This document shows positions 1 through 5,842 of a stretch of DNA of 5,842 nucleotides, piece by piece. The stretch is taken from positions 1 through 5,842 of the forward strand of contig QIHH01000251.1 in assembly GCA_003230195.1 (NCBI GenBank), in the 5' to 3' direction. Position 1 is the first letter of the stretch. Each line of letters starts with the position of its first letter. The position numbers and the translations under genes were made by a program. The notes under the pieces were generated by a model that searched no databases, had not been told where the DNA came from, and saw only the letters and a list, made by a program, of their open reading frames with translations. Source of the DNA: Gammaproteobacteria bacterium (lineage in GTDB: Bacteria > Pseudomonadota > Gammaproteobacteria > SZUA-140).

Positions 1-153
1 GGTGGCTTTGTCATTTGATACCATTCAAATGGTTAACCTAAATACCTCATCTGAATTCTGCTTTCAAGGCCTTTTAAGCCCGATTGCCCTGTACTCAGGT
101 TACCTTTCCCATATCCCTGTTTATCTTTGTGTGATAAGCCGTGTACGCTACTT

Positions 154-1035
154 TTATTTGAGCTCAGTTGCGCACTGTTTTAGCCCTGATGCTAGTGTGG
201 GGTGGCAGAGTGTTATCCCTAGTTCACGCTTAATTAAGCGGTTATCGATGCGCTTTGATTCACGTAGATAGCTCAGCATGCCTGGGCTTAACATCTGTTG
301 AGCTGCTTCCCAGCTGATTTCTGGTGGTGGCTGCAAATTGAAAGTGAGGGCGACTTCTTTGAAGTATTGCGAAATAGAGCCGGGATTGCCATCACTGACA
401 TTAAAGATGGCGACTGATTTTGTTGGTTTGAGCGCTGCAGCAATGCAGATATTGGCCAGGTCATCGGCATGTATGCGGTTAGAAAAAGGGGCGATCTCTA
501 ATTGTAAAATGGGTTGTCGCGCCTTTATTTGCCTGAAGGGGAGGCGATTTGCGCTGTAAATTCCGCTTACCCTGAGAATTGAGATGCTAACAGGGTGGTG
601 GTGCTGAAATTCGATCAGTTGTTGTTCTGCATCGAGGCGACGTTTACCTCGTGAATTGCTAGGTTGGGTGGGTTCCTGCTCATTAATCCACTCACCCTTT
701 GAATCGGCGTAAACGGCGGTGGTGCTGATATAAATAATACGTGCAGGGGTCGATGAGCTGGATTTGAGGGTAGAAAGGAAGTTTTTCATCCGTAGATCCT
801 GATTGCCACTTTCAGTGGGTGGTGCAAAATAAAAGATGAGACTGTTACTCGGCATGGCTGGCAGTGCAAAACCAAGCTGATCAAGGTCGAAAATTGCCAT
901 GTTAAAACCGCAAGGTTTTAATTTTGCAGCAGGTTTCGCTGAGCGCACGATGCCTGTGACTTGGTATTGCTGCTGCAGTTGCTGTGCAACACGGACACCG
1001 ATATCACCACAGCCAATAATAATAGCATTTAACAT
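154..1035 (-). CDS. Atypical SDR / NAD-dependent epimerase-like protein (YeeZ-like)
   Basis: A 293-residue protein of the extended/atypical short-chain dehydrogenase superfamily, probably a cytosolic NAD(P)-binding oxidoreductase or epimerase of unknown substrate. The Rossmann start is visible as a glycine-rich GCGDIG at residues 8-13 after a short hydrophobic strand, followed by QVTGIVRS (25-32), the second strand. Further family landmarks are the strand IIYISTTAVYAD (100-111), LRVSGIY (154-160) and RIHADDLANI (187-196), the last matching the 'R-I-H-x-D-D-L' signature of epimerase-like proteins. The catalytic Tyr-x3-Lys pair is not evident: the equivalent stretch reads SNSRGKRRLDAE (126-137), with no tyrosine. 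This resembles the E. coli YeeZ group, for which no reaction is established to my knowledge. The ATG at 1035 is preceded by AGGA about eight bases upstream and begins directly at the Rossmann fold, so the start is secure. The gene is transcribed divergently from the ferredoxin reductase and has no obvious terminator downstream. Confidence 0.85.
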   Translation of the reverse strand: MLNAIIIGCGDIGVRVAQQLQQQYQVTGIVRSAKPAAKLKPCGFNMAIFDLDQLGFALPAMPSNSLIFYFAPPTESGNQDLRMKNFLSTLKSSSSTPARIIYISTTAVYADSKGEWINEQEPTQPSNSRGKRRLDAEQQLIEFQHHHPVSISILRVSGIYSANRLPFRQIKARQPILQLEIAPFSNRIHADDLANICIAAALKPTKSVAIFNVSDGNPGSISQYFKEVALTFNLQPPPEISWEAAQQMLSPGMLSYLRESKRIDNRLIKRELGITLCHPTLASGLKQCATELK

Positions 1036-1101
1036 GGGGTTTTCCTGTCATGGAAAATAAAGCACAATGTGCGGTTAATATTTCTGATTAGGTATAGTGT
1101 A
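1036..1101. promoter_or_regulatory. Divergent intergenic region with 11-bp palindrome
   Basis: These 66 bases separate two divergent start codons, so promoters for both the SDR-like gene and the ferredoxin reductase are expected here; this is inferred from geometry. A perfect inverted repeat, GCACA-A-TGTGC, lies at 1062-1072 near the centre and could be an operator or chance. A TATAGT at 1093-1098 resembles a -10 box, but it is only 3 bases from the reductase ATG and lacks a recognisable -35 at the usual distance. I see no convincing sigma-70 promoter on either strand. Confidence 0.4.
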
Positions 1102-2130
1102 ATGGGTTTTAAAATTGTTATCAGCGCGGTGGGCAAGACATTTGAGGCGGAAGAGGGCGAAAGCATTCTTGATGCGGCACTTCGACATGGCGTGAGCCTT
1201 TCGTATGGCTGTCGTAATGCCGTTTGCGGTGCGTGCAAGGGCAAGCTTGTATCGGGTGAGGTGAGCTATGAGGACCTTGAGCCTACCGCATTAAGCGAGG
1301 CTGAAAAAAGTGCGGGGATGATACTGTTTTGCGGCGCGGAACCGCGCAGCGATGTGACGATTGCGGTCGATGAGATTGCATCGTCGGAAGAGATTGCCGT
1401 TGAGCAGTACCCGGTTCGTGTAGTGAAGCTGGATAAGTTGGCACCGGATGTGATGCGTGTTTACCTCAAATTGCCAGACTCTTCTCGTATGCAGTTTTTG
1501 GCGGGACAGTATATCGATATCCTGCTGCGTGATGGGCGCCGTCGTAGCTTCTCTCTGGCGAATGCGCCACATGATGATGCGCTGATTGAATTGCATATTC
1601 GTTATATTGATGGCGGTGAATTTACTGATCATGTTTTCCGCGATATGAAGGAGAAAGAGATGTTACGCATTGAAGGGCCGCTTGGCGGTTTTTTCCTGCG
1701 TGAAGAATCTCCACGCCCAATGATATTTGTTGCGGGCGGCACTGGTTTTGCTCCGGTTAAAGGGATTATTGAGCATGCACTAGCTGAGAACATCGACCGG
1801 CCTGTGCATCTCTATTGGGGTGCGCGTGCTGAAGTTGATCTCTACTTGAACGAATTACCAGAAGAATGGGCAGCACGAGGTCTGGTTAATTATGTGCCGG
1901 TCTTGTCTGATGTGAATGAGACTGAGGAATGGCAAGGGCGCGGTGGTTACGTACATCAGGCTGTACTGGATGACTTTCCTGATCTAAGTGGTTATGACGT
2001 TTATGCGGGAGGCCCGCCAGTGATGGTCTCTGCCGCACGTGATGCCTTCAGTGCGCAGGGATTGTCTGAGGAAAACTTCTTTTACGATGCGTTTGAATTT
2101 GCAAAAGACTCAGCTGCGTCAGAGACCTGA
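1102..2130 (+). CDS. [2Fe-2S] ferredoxin / FAD / NAD(P) oxidoreductase, CDP-6-deoxy-glucoseen reductase-like
   Basis: A 342-residue soluble electron-transfer flavoprotein that should pass electrons from NAD(P)H through FAD to a plant-type [2Fe-2S] cluster and on to an unidentified partner. The N-terminal ferredoxin domain (about 1-95) has all four cluster cysteines: C37, C42, C45 in YGCRNAVCGACKGKL, and C77 in LFCGAEPR. The FAD-binding barrel follows (about 102-200), with RSFSLANAP at 148-156 matching the R-x-[YF]-[ST] flavin motif. The NAD(P) domain (about 205-335) shows FVAGGTGFAPV (209-219), YAGGPPVM (301-308) and a closing FFYDAFEF (326-333). Domain order and length match AscD/DdhD-type reductases and related bacterial hydroxylase reductases. 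I chose ATG 1102 over the in-frame GTG at 1069 because it begins exactly at the first ferredoxin strand; its Shine-Dalgarno (AGG about nine bases upstream) is weak. No deoxysugar genes are nearby, so the CDP-sugar label is only a family name. Transcription probably ends at the hairpin just downstream. Confidence 0.93.
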   Translation: MGFKIVISAVGKTFEAEEGESILDAALRHGVSLSYGCRNAVCGACKGKLVSGEVSYEDLEPTALSEAEKSAGMILFCGAEPRSDVTIAVDEIASSEEIAVEQYPVRVVKLDKLAPDVMRVYLKLPDSSRMQFLAGQYIDILLRDGRRRSFSLANAPHDDALIELHIRYIDGGEFTDHVFRDMKEKEMLRIEGPLGGFFLREESPRPMIFVAGGTGFAPVKGIIEHALAENIDRPVHLYWGARAEVDLYLNELPEEWAARGLVNYVPVLSDVNETEEWQGRGGYVHQAVLDDFPDLSGYDVYAGGPPVMVSAARDAFSAQGLSEENFFYDAFEFAKDSAASET

Positions 2131-2151
2131 TGGCAGCTGAATTTTAAGATT

Positions 2152-2189
2152 AAAAAAGGCGAGAATGTAAAAACATCCCCGCCTTTTTT
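2152..2189. terminator. Bidirectional Rho-independent terminator between convergent genes
   Basis: A symmetric hairpin sits in the 97-bp gap between the reductase stop and the hemY stop. The outer arms AAAAAAGGCG (2152-2161) and CGCCTTTTTT (2180-2189) pair fully. Two A/C mismatches flank one further G-C pair, then an inner stem ATGT/ACAT (2165-2168 with 2173-2176) closes on an AAAA loop. Because the stem starts with A6 and ends with T6, an RNA from either strand carries a GC-containing stem running into a U tract. It can therefore serve both the plus-strand reductase and the minus-strand hem operon. Confidence 0.88.
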
Positions 2190-2227
2190 GTATTGGCGAT
2201 TAACTTAACGTGAAATGCGGCTTATGC

Positions 2228-3493
2228 CTACTGGGGTTGTGCTGCCAGCAGGATCCCTGTACGGCTTTCGATCACTTCATTTTTTGCTGGTAGTGCAATT
2301 TGCTGTGCCTGTGCCGGTAGCGCAACGCTCATAGATAAGCCTTTGCGATAGTATTCAATCGCCATTTCCTGTTCACCGCTTTTTTCCAGTAGTGCCGCAA
2401 GCTCTTTGCAGGTTTCTGGTTGAGGATCAGCATGCATGCTTGTTTCAAGGTAGGTGCGTGCTTTATCCAGATTGCCTTTGCGTACTGAGAGGCGGCCTAA
2501 GGTTAGCAGTAATACTGGATTAGTACGTTGTTTACACAGTAATTTTTCAGCATTTTTGTACTGGCGATCTAGGTTGTTGCCCTTGATGATGCCGTAAAGA
2601 TAACAGAGTTCATCGCTCCAGTTATTATTAAGCACTTGATAGATTAGTTCTTCACTCTGATGGCCTTCACCATGTCCAACTAATGCGTGGCTATATTCTA
2701 GCAGTACACTTTCCTGTTTTCTGATACGGCGTGGAATACGGTGCCATGCACTGATCAGCAGACCGGTATCATGTCCTGCACATTTGAGTAGTTCTGCATA
2801 AGCCATGTGTTCAAGGCGATCTAAGTCGAAGACTGATAAAATGTGTTTTTTACGCAGCGCAGGTAGAATGTCGATCAATTTATTCCACTCGCCCATCTTG
2901 GTGTAGAGTTTGGCAAGTTGCTTCAGAATGGTTTCATTTTTAGGTGAAAATTGACGTAGCAATTGCAGGCTTGTAGCGGCTTCTTCTAACTGCCCGTTGC
3001 TCATTAACAGTTCTGCCTGAGTCAATGACACTACAATGCTATCGCGTGGGGCAAGTTGGCGGGCCATTTTCAGGTAATGGTCACGACGATCTTTTGCGTT
3101 AAGCTTTTGTGCCGCACGTGCGGCACCAAGATAGTTAAGGACTGGCAGTTCACCGGCCTGTGCATTTTGTGACAGCAGCAGTTCTGCTTTTTTCCAGTTG
3201 CCTTCAGCAAGCTCAATCATACCCTGAGCATTGGCCATACGTGACTTGCACTCTTTGCGGTTGCTGTTCCATGAAAAGAATGTCAGGGGTGATTTGATTG
3301 TTCCCATAACAACTTTAATGACATTGTAGAGGATGATGGACGCGACTAAACCGACCGAGAGCACCAGCACAAGGCTTGCTTCCATGGTCCAGCTGCCGTA
3401 ATTAACCATGATATAGCCTGGGTCATCCTTCGCAAAGAGTGCGATGGCCACAGAGGCAAGAAGGGCGATGATCGCTGTAATTAATAGTTTCAT
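2228..3493 (-). CDS. hemY: HemY, inner-membrane TPR protein of the hem operon
   Basis: A 421-residue membrane protein, slightly longer than E. coli HemY (about 398). Two hydrophobic segments at about 4-21 and 38-62 bracket the motif DPGYIMVNYGSWTMEASL (24-41), which is diagnostic of the HemY N-terminal domain. The remainder is helical with TPR-like repeats, clearest at about 90-108, 154-183, 187-214, 325-355 (LGRLSVRKGNLDKARTYLE) and 358-388 (LAALLEKSGEQEMAIEYY). This is the proteobacterial HemY, not the flavoprotein protoporphyrinogen oxidase of Bacillus that shares the name: there is no FAD-binding GxGxxG. A scaffold or accessory role in late tetrapyrrole metabolism is commonly proposed but unproven. 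The ATG lies 18 nt after the hemX stop, with GGAGT (minus strand, 3507-3503) nine bases upstream. It is the last gene of the operon before the shared terminator. The C-terminal tail after residue 395 looks disordered. Confidence 0.93.
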   Translation of the reverse strand: MKLLITAIIALLASVAIALFAKDDPGYIMVNYGSWTMEASLVLVLSVGLVASIILYNVIKVVMGTIKSPLTFFSWNSNRKECKSRMANAQGMIELAEGNWKKAELLLSQNAQAGELPVLNYLGAARAAQKLNAKDRRDHYLKMARQLAPRDSIVVSLTQAELLMSNGQLEEAATSLQLLRQFSPKNETILKQLAKLYTKMGEWNKLIDILPALRKKHILSVFDLDRLEHMAYAELLKCAGHDTGLLISAWHRIPRRIRKQESVLLEYSHALVGHGEGHQSEELIYQVLNNNWSDELCYLYGIIKGNNLDRQYKNAEKLLCKQRTNPVLLLTLGRLSVRKGNLDKARTYLETSMHADPQPETCKELAALLEKSGEQEMAIEYYRKGLSMSVALPAQAQQIALPAKNEVIESRTGILLAAQPQ

Positions 3494-3511
3494 AAGGTTG
3501 TCACTCCGCTA

Positions 3512-4903
3512 CTAGTAAATTGCGGCGTCGATAGCGACGCTTGTTGATGGTATAAATGCCAGTACTTGATTTGAACGACTATTCTGTGCAGACACTTTCA
3601 AAGAGTTGTTGGCGATGAATTTTTGCAGTGCCAGTAGTGATGCTGAAATATCAGGCAGGTCAGTATCAATCGTTGTCTGTTGTAGTCCGCTCAGAGTGGC
3701 GAGTACGCTGGATCCTTCCGCTGAATCGACGTCGTAAAATCGGGATACCCATTCGCTGCTGATATTCAGGTTTTCATGAAAGGTGTTGTTGTCTGCGCGT
3801 AGCAAGGCAAGTCGTGCTGATTCTATTTTTAACTGCAGATTTTGCGTCAGATAGGTGTGCTTCTCTGGTGTCAGTGGCGCCATCACTGAATCCTGACTGT
3901 TACGTACGGTTACCAGTGGCTTAAGCGCAGTCCAGACTTCGTCAGCCAAAATTTCCCACTGTTTGCGATCATCAGCGGTACTGCTGCTAATCAAAGATAC
4001 TTCTTTGGATTTGGCTAGCGGAAGCTGCTCTATGTTGCTGCCAAGGGTGGTGAGTGTCCGCGCCATTTTCGGAATATCGAGTTTAGGTACATTACTTAGC
4101 GCTTCAAGCTCACTGTTGATCATCTGTTGAATATCAGCAAGTTCAGGCAGGTTTAGCTCAGCCAGTTGTTTAGCGGCGGCGTTGAGGGCGGTTAATGCAG
4201 CATCAACGTCATGTTCTAGGTTTAGGCGGCTGTTGGCAATGTGTAGCAGATACTCAACCTCAGCCAGCACCCAAGCTGATATCTTGTCTTTTTCAGATGC
4301 AGCTTGAACTTCCGATTTGAGTGAAGAGAGGCCTTCGTTTAGTGCCTTGACATTATCTTGCAGTGACTTCTGTTGCTCTTCAAGCGAGCCATGTTGATTC
4401 TGAACCGTCTGGATTTTCTCATCAAGATTAGCGTTGATATTGCCTGGCCCGTTCTGGTGCGTATTCTGTAGCGTTGCAACGCCACCTTTAACTTCAACCA
4501 GCTCACTCTGAAGTGAGGCTAGCTCGACCTTTAAACGATCAATCTCGTTTTGAAGTGTATTAATAGTGGCTTGTACAGAGCCAAGCCCTGATTCAACTGC
4601 ACCGACAGAAGCGATAGTCGGTTTAAGCGCTGTGTTAATGGAAAATGCAACCTGTCCGCCCTGGTCAGATAGCAGTGTGTTTAATTGGTTGGACTCACCC
4701 CAGCTTTTATAGCCAAGCCCGGCCGCGCTGACGGCGATGACAAGGGCCAGTAGTGCGGTGCCATTACCACCGTTCTTTTGAGGTGCAGCAACGGCTGCCG
4801 GCGCAGACTCTTTTTTGACTGGTCCCTGAATCGCAACGGCCTTTTTATCTGGTGCTTGTCTGGCATCATTATTTTTTGTTTGCGACTTCTTTTTATCGCC
4901 CAT
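3512..4903 (-). CDS. hemX: HemX, single-pass membrane coiled-coil protein of the hem operon
   Basis: A 463-residue HemX-family protein. The first 47 residues are Lys/Ala/Pro/Gln-rich and presumably cytoplasmic. One transmembrane segment follows (about 48-66, GTALLALVIAVSAAGLGY), then heptad-rich coiled-coil stretches at about 105-145 and 160-205, placing the bulk of the protein in the periplasm. The conserved core WVLAEVEYLLHIANSRLNLEHD (211-232) is the clearest family match, comparable to the 'WLLAEADFLVRLA' region of E. coli HemX. Family members are often labelled uroporphyrinogen-III C-methyltransferase, but I see no SAM-binding or CysG-like motif, so that name is not supported. The start at 4903 is preferred over the in-frame ATG at 4945: it has a strong Shine-Dalgarno, avoids a 41-bp overlap with hemD, and gives the expected charged N-terminus MGDKKKSQ. 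It is one nucleotide from the hemD stop and 18 nt before hemY. Confidence 0.93.
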   Translation of the reverse strand: MGDKKKSQTKNNDARQAPDKKAVAIQGPVKKESAPAAVAAPQKNGGNGTALLALVIAVSAAGLGYKSWGESNQLNTLLSDQGGQVAFSINTALKPTIASVGAVESGLGSVQATINTLQNEIDRLKVELASLQSELVEVKGGVATLQNTHQNGPGNINANLDEKIQTVQNQHGSLEEQQKSLQDNVKALNEGLSSLKSEVQAASEKDKISAWVLAEVEYLLHIANSRLNLEHDVDAALTALNAAAKQLAELNLPELADIQQMINSELEALSNVPKLDIPKMARTLTTLGSNIEQLPLAKSKEVSLISSSTADDRKQWEILADEVWTALKPLVTVRNSQDSVMAPLTPEKHTYLTQNLQLKIESARLALLRADNNTFHENLNISSEWVSRFYDVDSAEGSSVLATLSGLQQTTIDTDLPDISASLLALQKFIANNSLKVSAQNSRSNQVLAFIPSTSVAIDAAIY

Positions 4904-4904
4904 C

Positions 4905-5723
4905 TTACTCCCCCCGCTGAATTCCCCTCCGGAACCGATCAGCATACCACTGTTCTAGGCTCTTCAGTAAGCTCTCATCGCTGGCCTCATGTGCCACCAC
5001 TGAGTTGTGACTGAACCCTAATATTTTGGCAAGCTGAGCTGTTCGCTCGCTTATGACTATTAACGGTGTTGTGAGCAGCCACTCTCGTTCGGTTTCCGTA
5101 GCCATCTCAAACAGGTTCTGTAGTCCTTCGTTGCTGGTAACAACGAACAGGTCGATACTACCGGATTTTCCCGCCTGCTGTATATTCCTGAGTCCTTTAT
5201 TAGGCCTTTTTCGCCGATAAAGATCAATGGTTTCAATATGTGCATCACGCTGGGTCAAGGTTTCCGATAATAGTGTTCTGCCGCCTTCACCTTTGAGTAT
5301 CATTATTTTTTTGCCGGAAACCTTGATCATGGGGTCGCTACGCAATAGTGATTCGCTGTTGAAGCCTTGATCTGGAAGAATATCAACAGGAATGGCGTGT
5401 GCCTTTAAGAGACTGGCGGTACGCTTGCCGATGGCTGTGACCTGGATGTTTTGTGGCCAGCTGAATGATGACGGTGCCAGTTTAAATAGTCCCTCGACTG
5501 CATTGGCACTCGTAAAAATGGCGACATTAAAGTTTTCGAGTTGGCTCAGTTTATCCTGAGCGGCCTGAATGTCTTTGGGTGCCGTGATTTCTATAACCGG
5601 CAGGCGGATGGCTGTACCACCCGCCTGTTCGATTAAATGACACAGGTGCTCGGCTTGATGCGCGGGTCGTGTGACCACCACCCGCAGCTGATTGAGCCTT
5701 TTTGAAAGGCTAGCGGCTGGCAT
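4905..5723 (-). CDS. hemD: Uroporphyrinogen-III synthase
   Basis: A 272-residue cytosolic enzyme that cyclises hydroxymethylbilane to uroporphyrinogen III with inversion of ring D, the step after HemC. Sequence divergence in this family is high, but its scattered landmarks are present in order: VVVTRP (15-20), FTSANAVEGLF (70-80), AIGKRTASLL (97-106), ILKGEGGRTLL (142-152), DLYRRKRP (167-174, carrying the conserved tyrosine), VVTSNEGLQNL (194-204) and LIVISERTAQLAKILGF (221-237). Length compares with about 246 in E. coli; the extra residues are at the N-terminus (1-14) and a basic C-terminal tail. The chosen ATG at 5723 follows AAAGAGG at a short three-base spacing and overlaps the end of hemC by 14 bp in another frame. 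A GTG at 5681 (residue 15) is an alternative start that would match E. coli HemD length better but lacks a good ribosome site. The stop is one base from the hemX ATG. Confidence 0.93.
   Translation of the reverse strand: MPAASLSKRLNQLRVVVTRPAHQAEHLCHLIEQAGGTAIRLPVIEITAPKDIQAAQDKLSQLENFNVAIFTSANAVEGLFKLAPSSFSWPQNIQVTAIGKRTASLLKAHAIPVDILPDQGFNSESLLRSDPMIKVSGKKIMILKGEGGRTLLSETLTQRDAHIETIDLYRRKRPNKGLRNIQQAGKSGSIDLFVVTSNEGLQNLFEMATETEREWLLTTPLIVISERTAQLAKILGFSHNSVVAHEASDESLLKSLEQWYADRFRRGIQRGE
4908..4915 (-). promoter_or_regulatory. Ribosome binding site deciding the hemX start
   Basis: The minus strand reads GGGGGGAG here, followed by TAAG and then ATG at 4903. The site sits in the last codons of hemD, immediately before its TAA, so ribosomes finishing hemD are placed on the hemX start. 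It decides the start in favour of 4903 rather than the in-frame ATG at 4945. Confidence 0.75.
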
Positions 5724-5842
5724 AGACCTCTTTGAGGATTCTATCTGCACCGCGTGACAGCAACTCTTCCGCCAGTTCGACGCCCATTTTTTCAGCGTCA
5801 TCGATGGTGCCGTTGATTTCGCCACGAATCATTTCACTGCCG
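5710..5842 (-). CDS. hemC: Hydroxymethylbilane synthase (porphobilinogen deaminase), C-terminal 43 residues
   Basis: This is the 3' end of a gene that runs off the right edge of the window. It has 43 codons plus a TAG stop, followed to the right by one leftover base of a split codon. The translated tail ends IDDAEKMGVELAEELLSRGA then DRILKEVYASR, matching the C-terminal helix of HemC, in which '(A)EELL..GA..IL.EVY' is typical. The full enzyme, about 310 residues and carrying a dipyrromethane cofactor, polymerises four porphobilinogens into hydroxymethylbilane, the substrate of HemD. Its active-site residues, cofactor cysteine and start all lie outside the window, so the assignment rests on this tail plus its position directly upstream of hemD. 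It overlaps hemD by 14 bp. The operon promoter should lie upstream of hemC, outside the window. Confidence 0.9.
   Translation of the reverse strand, partial: GSEMIRGEINGTIDDAEKMGVELAEELLSRGADRILKEVYASR

Noticed and set aside
1..24. Minus-strand ATG codons at 24 and 14 that stay open to the window edge and could begin a gene downstream of the SDR-like gene
   Set aside because: Only eight or fewer codons are visible and no clear Shine-Dalgarno precedes them, so no gene can be supported.
20..38. Short dyads ACCATT-CA-AATGGT and GGTTAACC near the left edge
   Set aside because: They are short, AT-rich and overlapping, with no gene context to interpret them; chance is the simplest explanation.
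60..79. Possible hairpin around AAGGCCTT as a terminator for the SDR-like gene
   Set aside because: The arms pair only with mismatches and essentially no loop, and there is no U tract on the minus strand. It is not a credible intrinsic terminator.
2..271. Open plus-strand frame of 89 codons starting with GTG at the left edge
   Set aside because: It overlaps the 3' end of the well-supported SDR-like gene antisense, has no ribosome site in view, and its translation resembles no family I recognise.
1029..1244. Minus-strand 71-codon frame across the divergent region
   Set aside because: It runs antisense to the ferredoxin domain and over the intergenic region, with no recognisable features; a shadow of the reductase gene.
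4904..4945. Upstream hemX start at 4945
   Set aside because: It would overlap hemD by 41 bp and add a non-typical N-terminus, whereas ATG 4903 has a strong ribosome site and the expected lysine-rich start.
5724..5825. Upstream extension of hemD to the ATG at 5825
   Set aside because: The extra 34 residues lie entirely within hemC in another frame and look unlike HemD, which normally begins just before its VTRP motif.

Overview
The window looks like an ordinary chromosomal segment of a gammaproteobacterium with moderate GC content. The main clue is the gene order on the minus strand, hemC (partial) - hemD - hemX - hemY. This is a conserved cluster in Gammaproteobacteria, and HemX and the TPR-type HemY are largely restricted to that group. 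I cannot name a genus from the sequence.

Layout, left to right. Bases 1-153 hold no gene I can support. Bases 154-1035 (minus) encode an atypical short-chain dehydrogenase/epimerase-like NAD(P)-binding protein. A 66-bp divergent intergenic region (1036-1101) with an 11-base palindrome separates it from a plus-strand gene (1102-2130). That gene encodes a fused [2Fe-2S] ferredoxin / FAD / NAD(P) oxidoreductase of the CDP-6-deoxy-glucoseen reductase type. A symmetric hairpin flanked by A6 and T6 (2152-2189) lies in the convergent gap and probably terminates both the reductase gene and the hem operon.

From 2228 to the right edge the minus strand carries hemY, hemX, hemD and the last 43 codons of hemC, transcribed right to left. 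HemC (hydroxymethylbilane synthase) and HemD (uroporphyrinogen-III synthase) are consecutive tetrapyrrole enzymes, making hydroxymethylbilane and then closing it to uroporphyrinogen III. HemX and HemY are inner-membrane proteins, one with a coiled coil and one with TPR-like repeats. They are co-transcribed with hemCD by tradition and have no settled catalytic role. The hem genes are packed tightly: hemC/hemD overlap by 14 bp, hemD/hemX are 1 nt apart, and hemX/hemY are 18 nt apart. This suggests one operon with translational coupling; its promoter lies outside the window.

I found no mobile element, CRISPR array, tRNA/rRNA, phage gene or sign of horizontal transfer, and no evidence for a novel system. 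The points most open to follow-up are the unknown substrate of the AscD-like reductase, the dehydrogenase-like protein lacking a canonical YxxxK catalytic pair, and the palindrome between these two genes.
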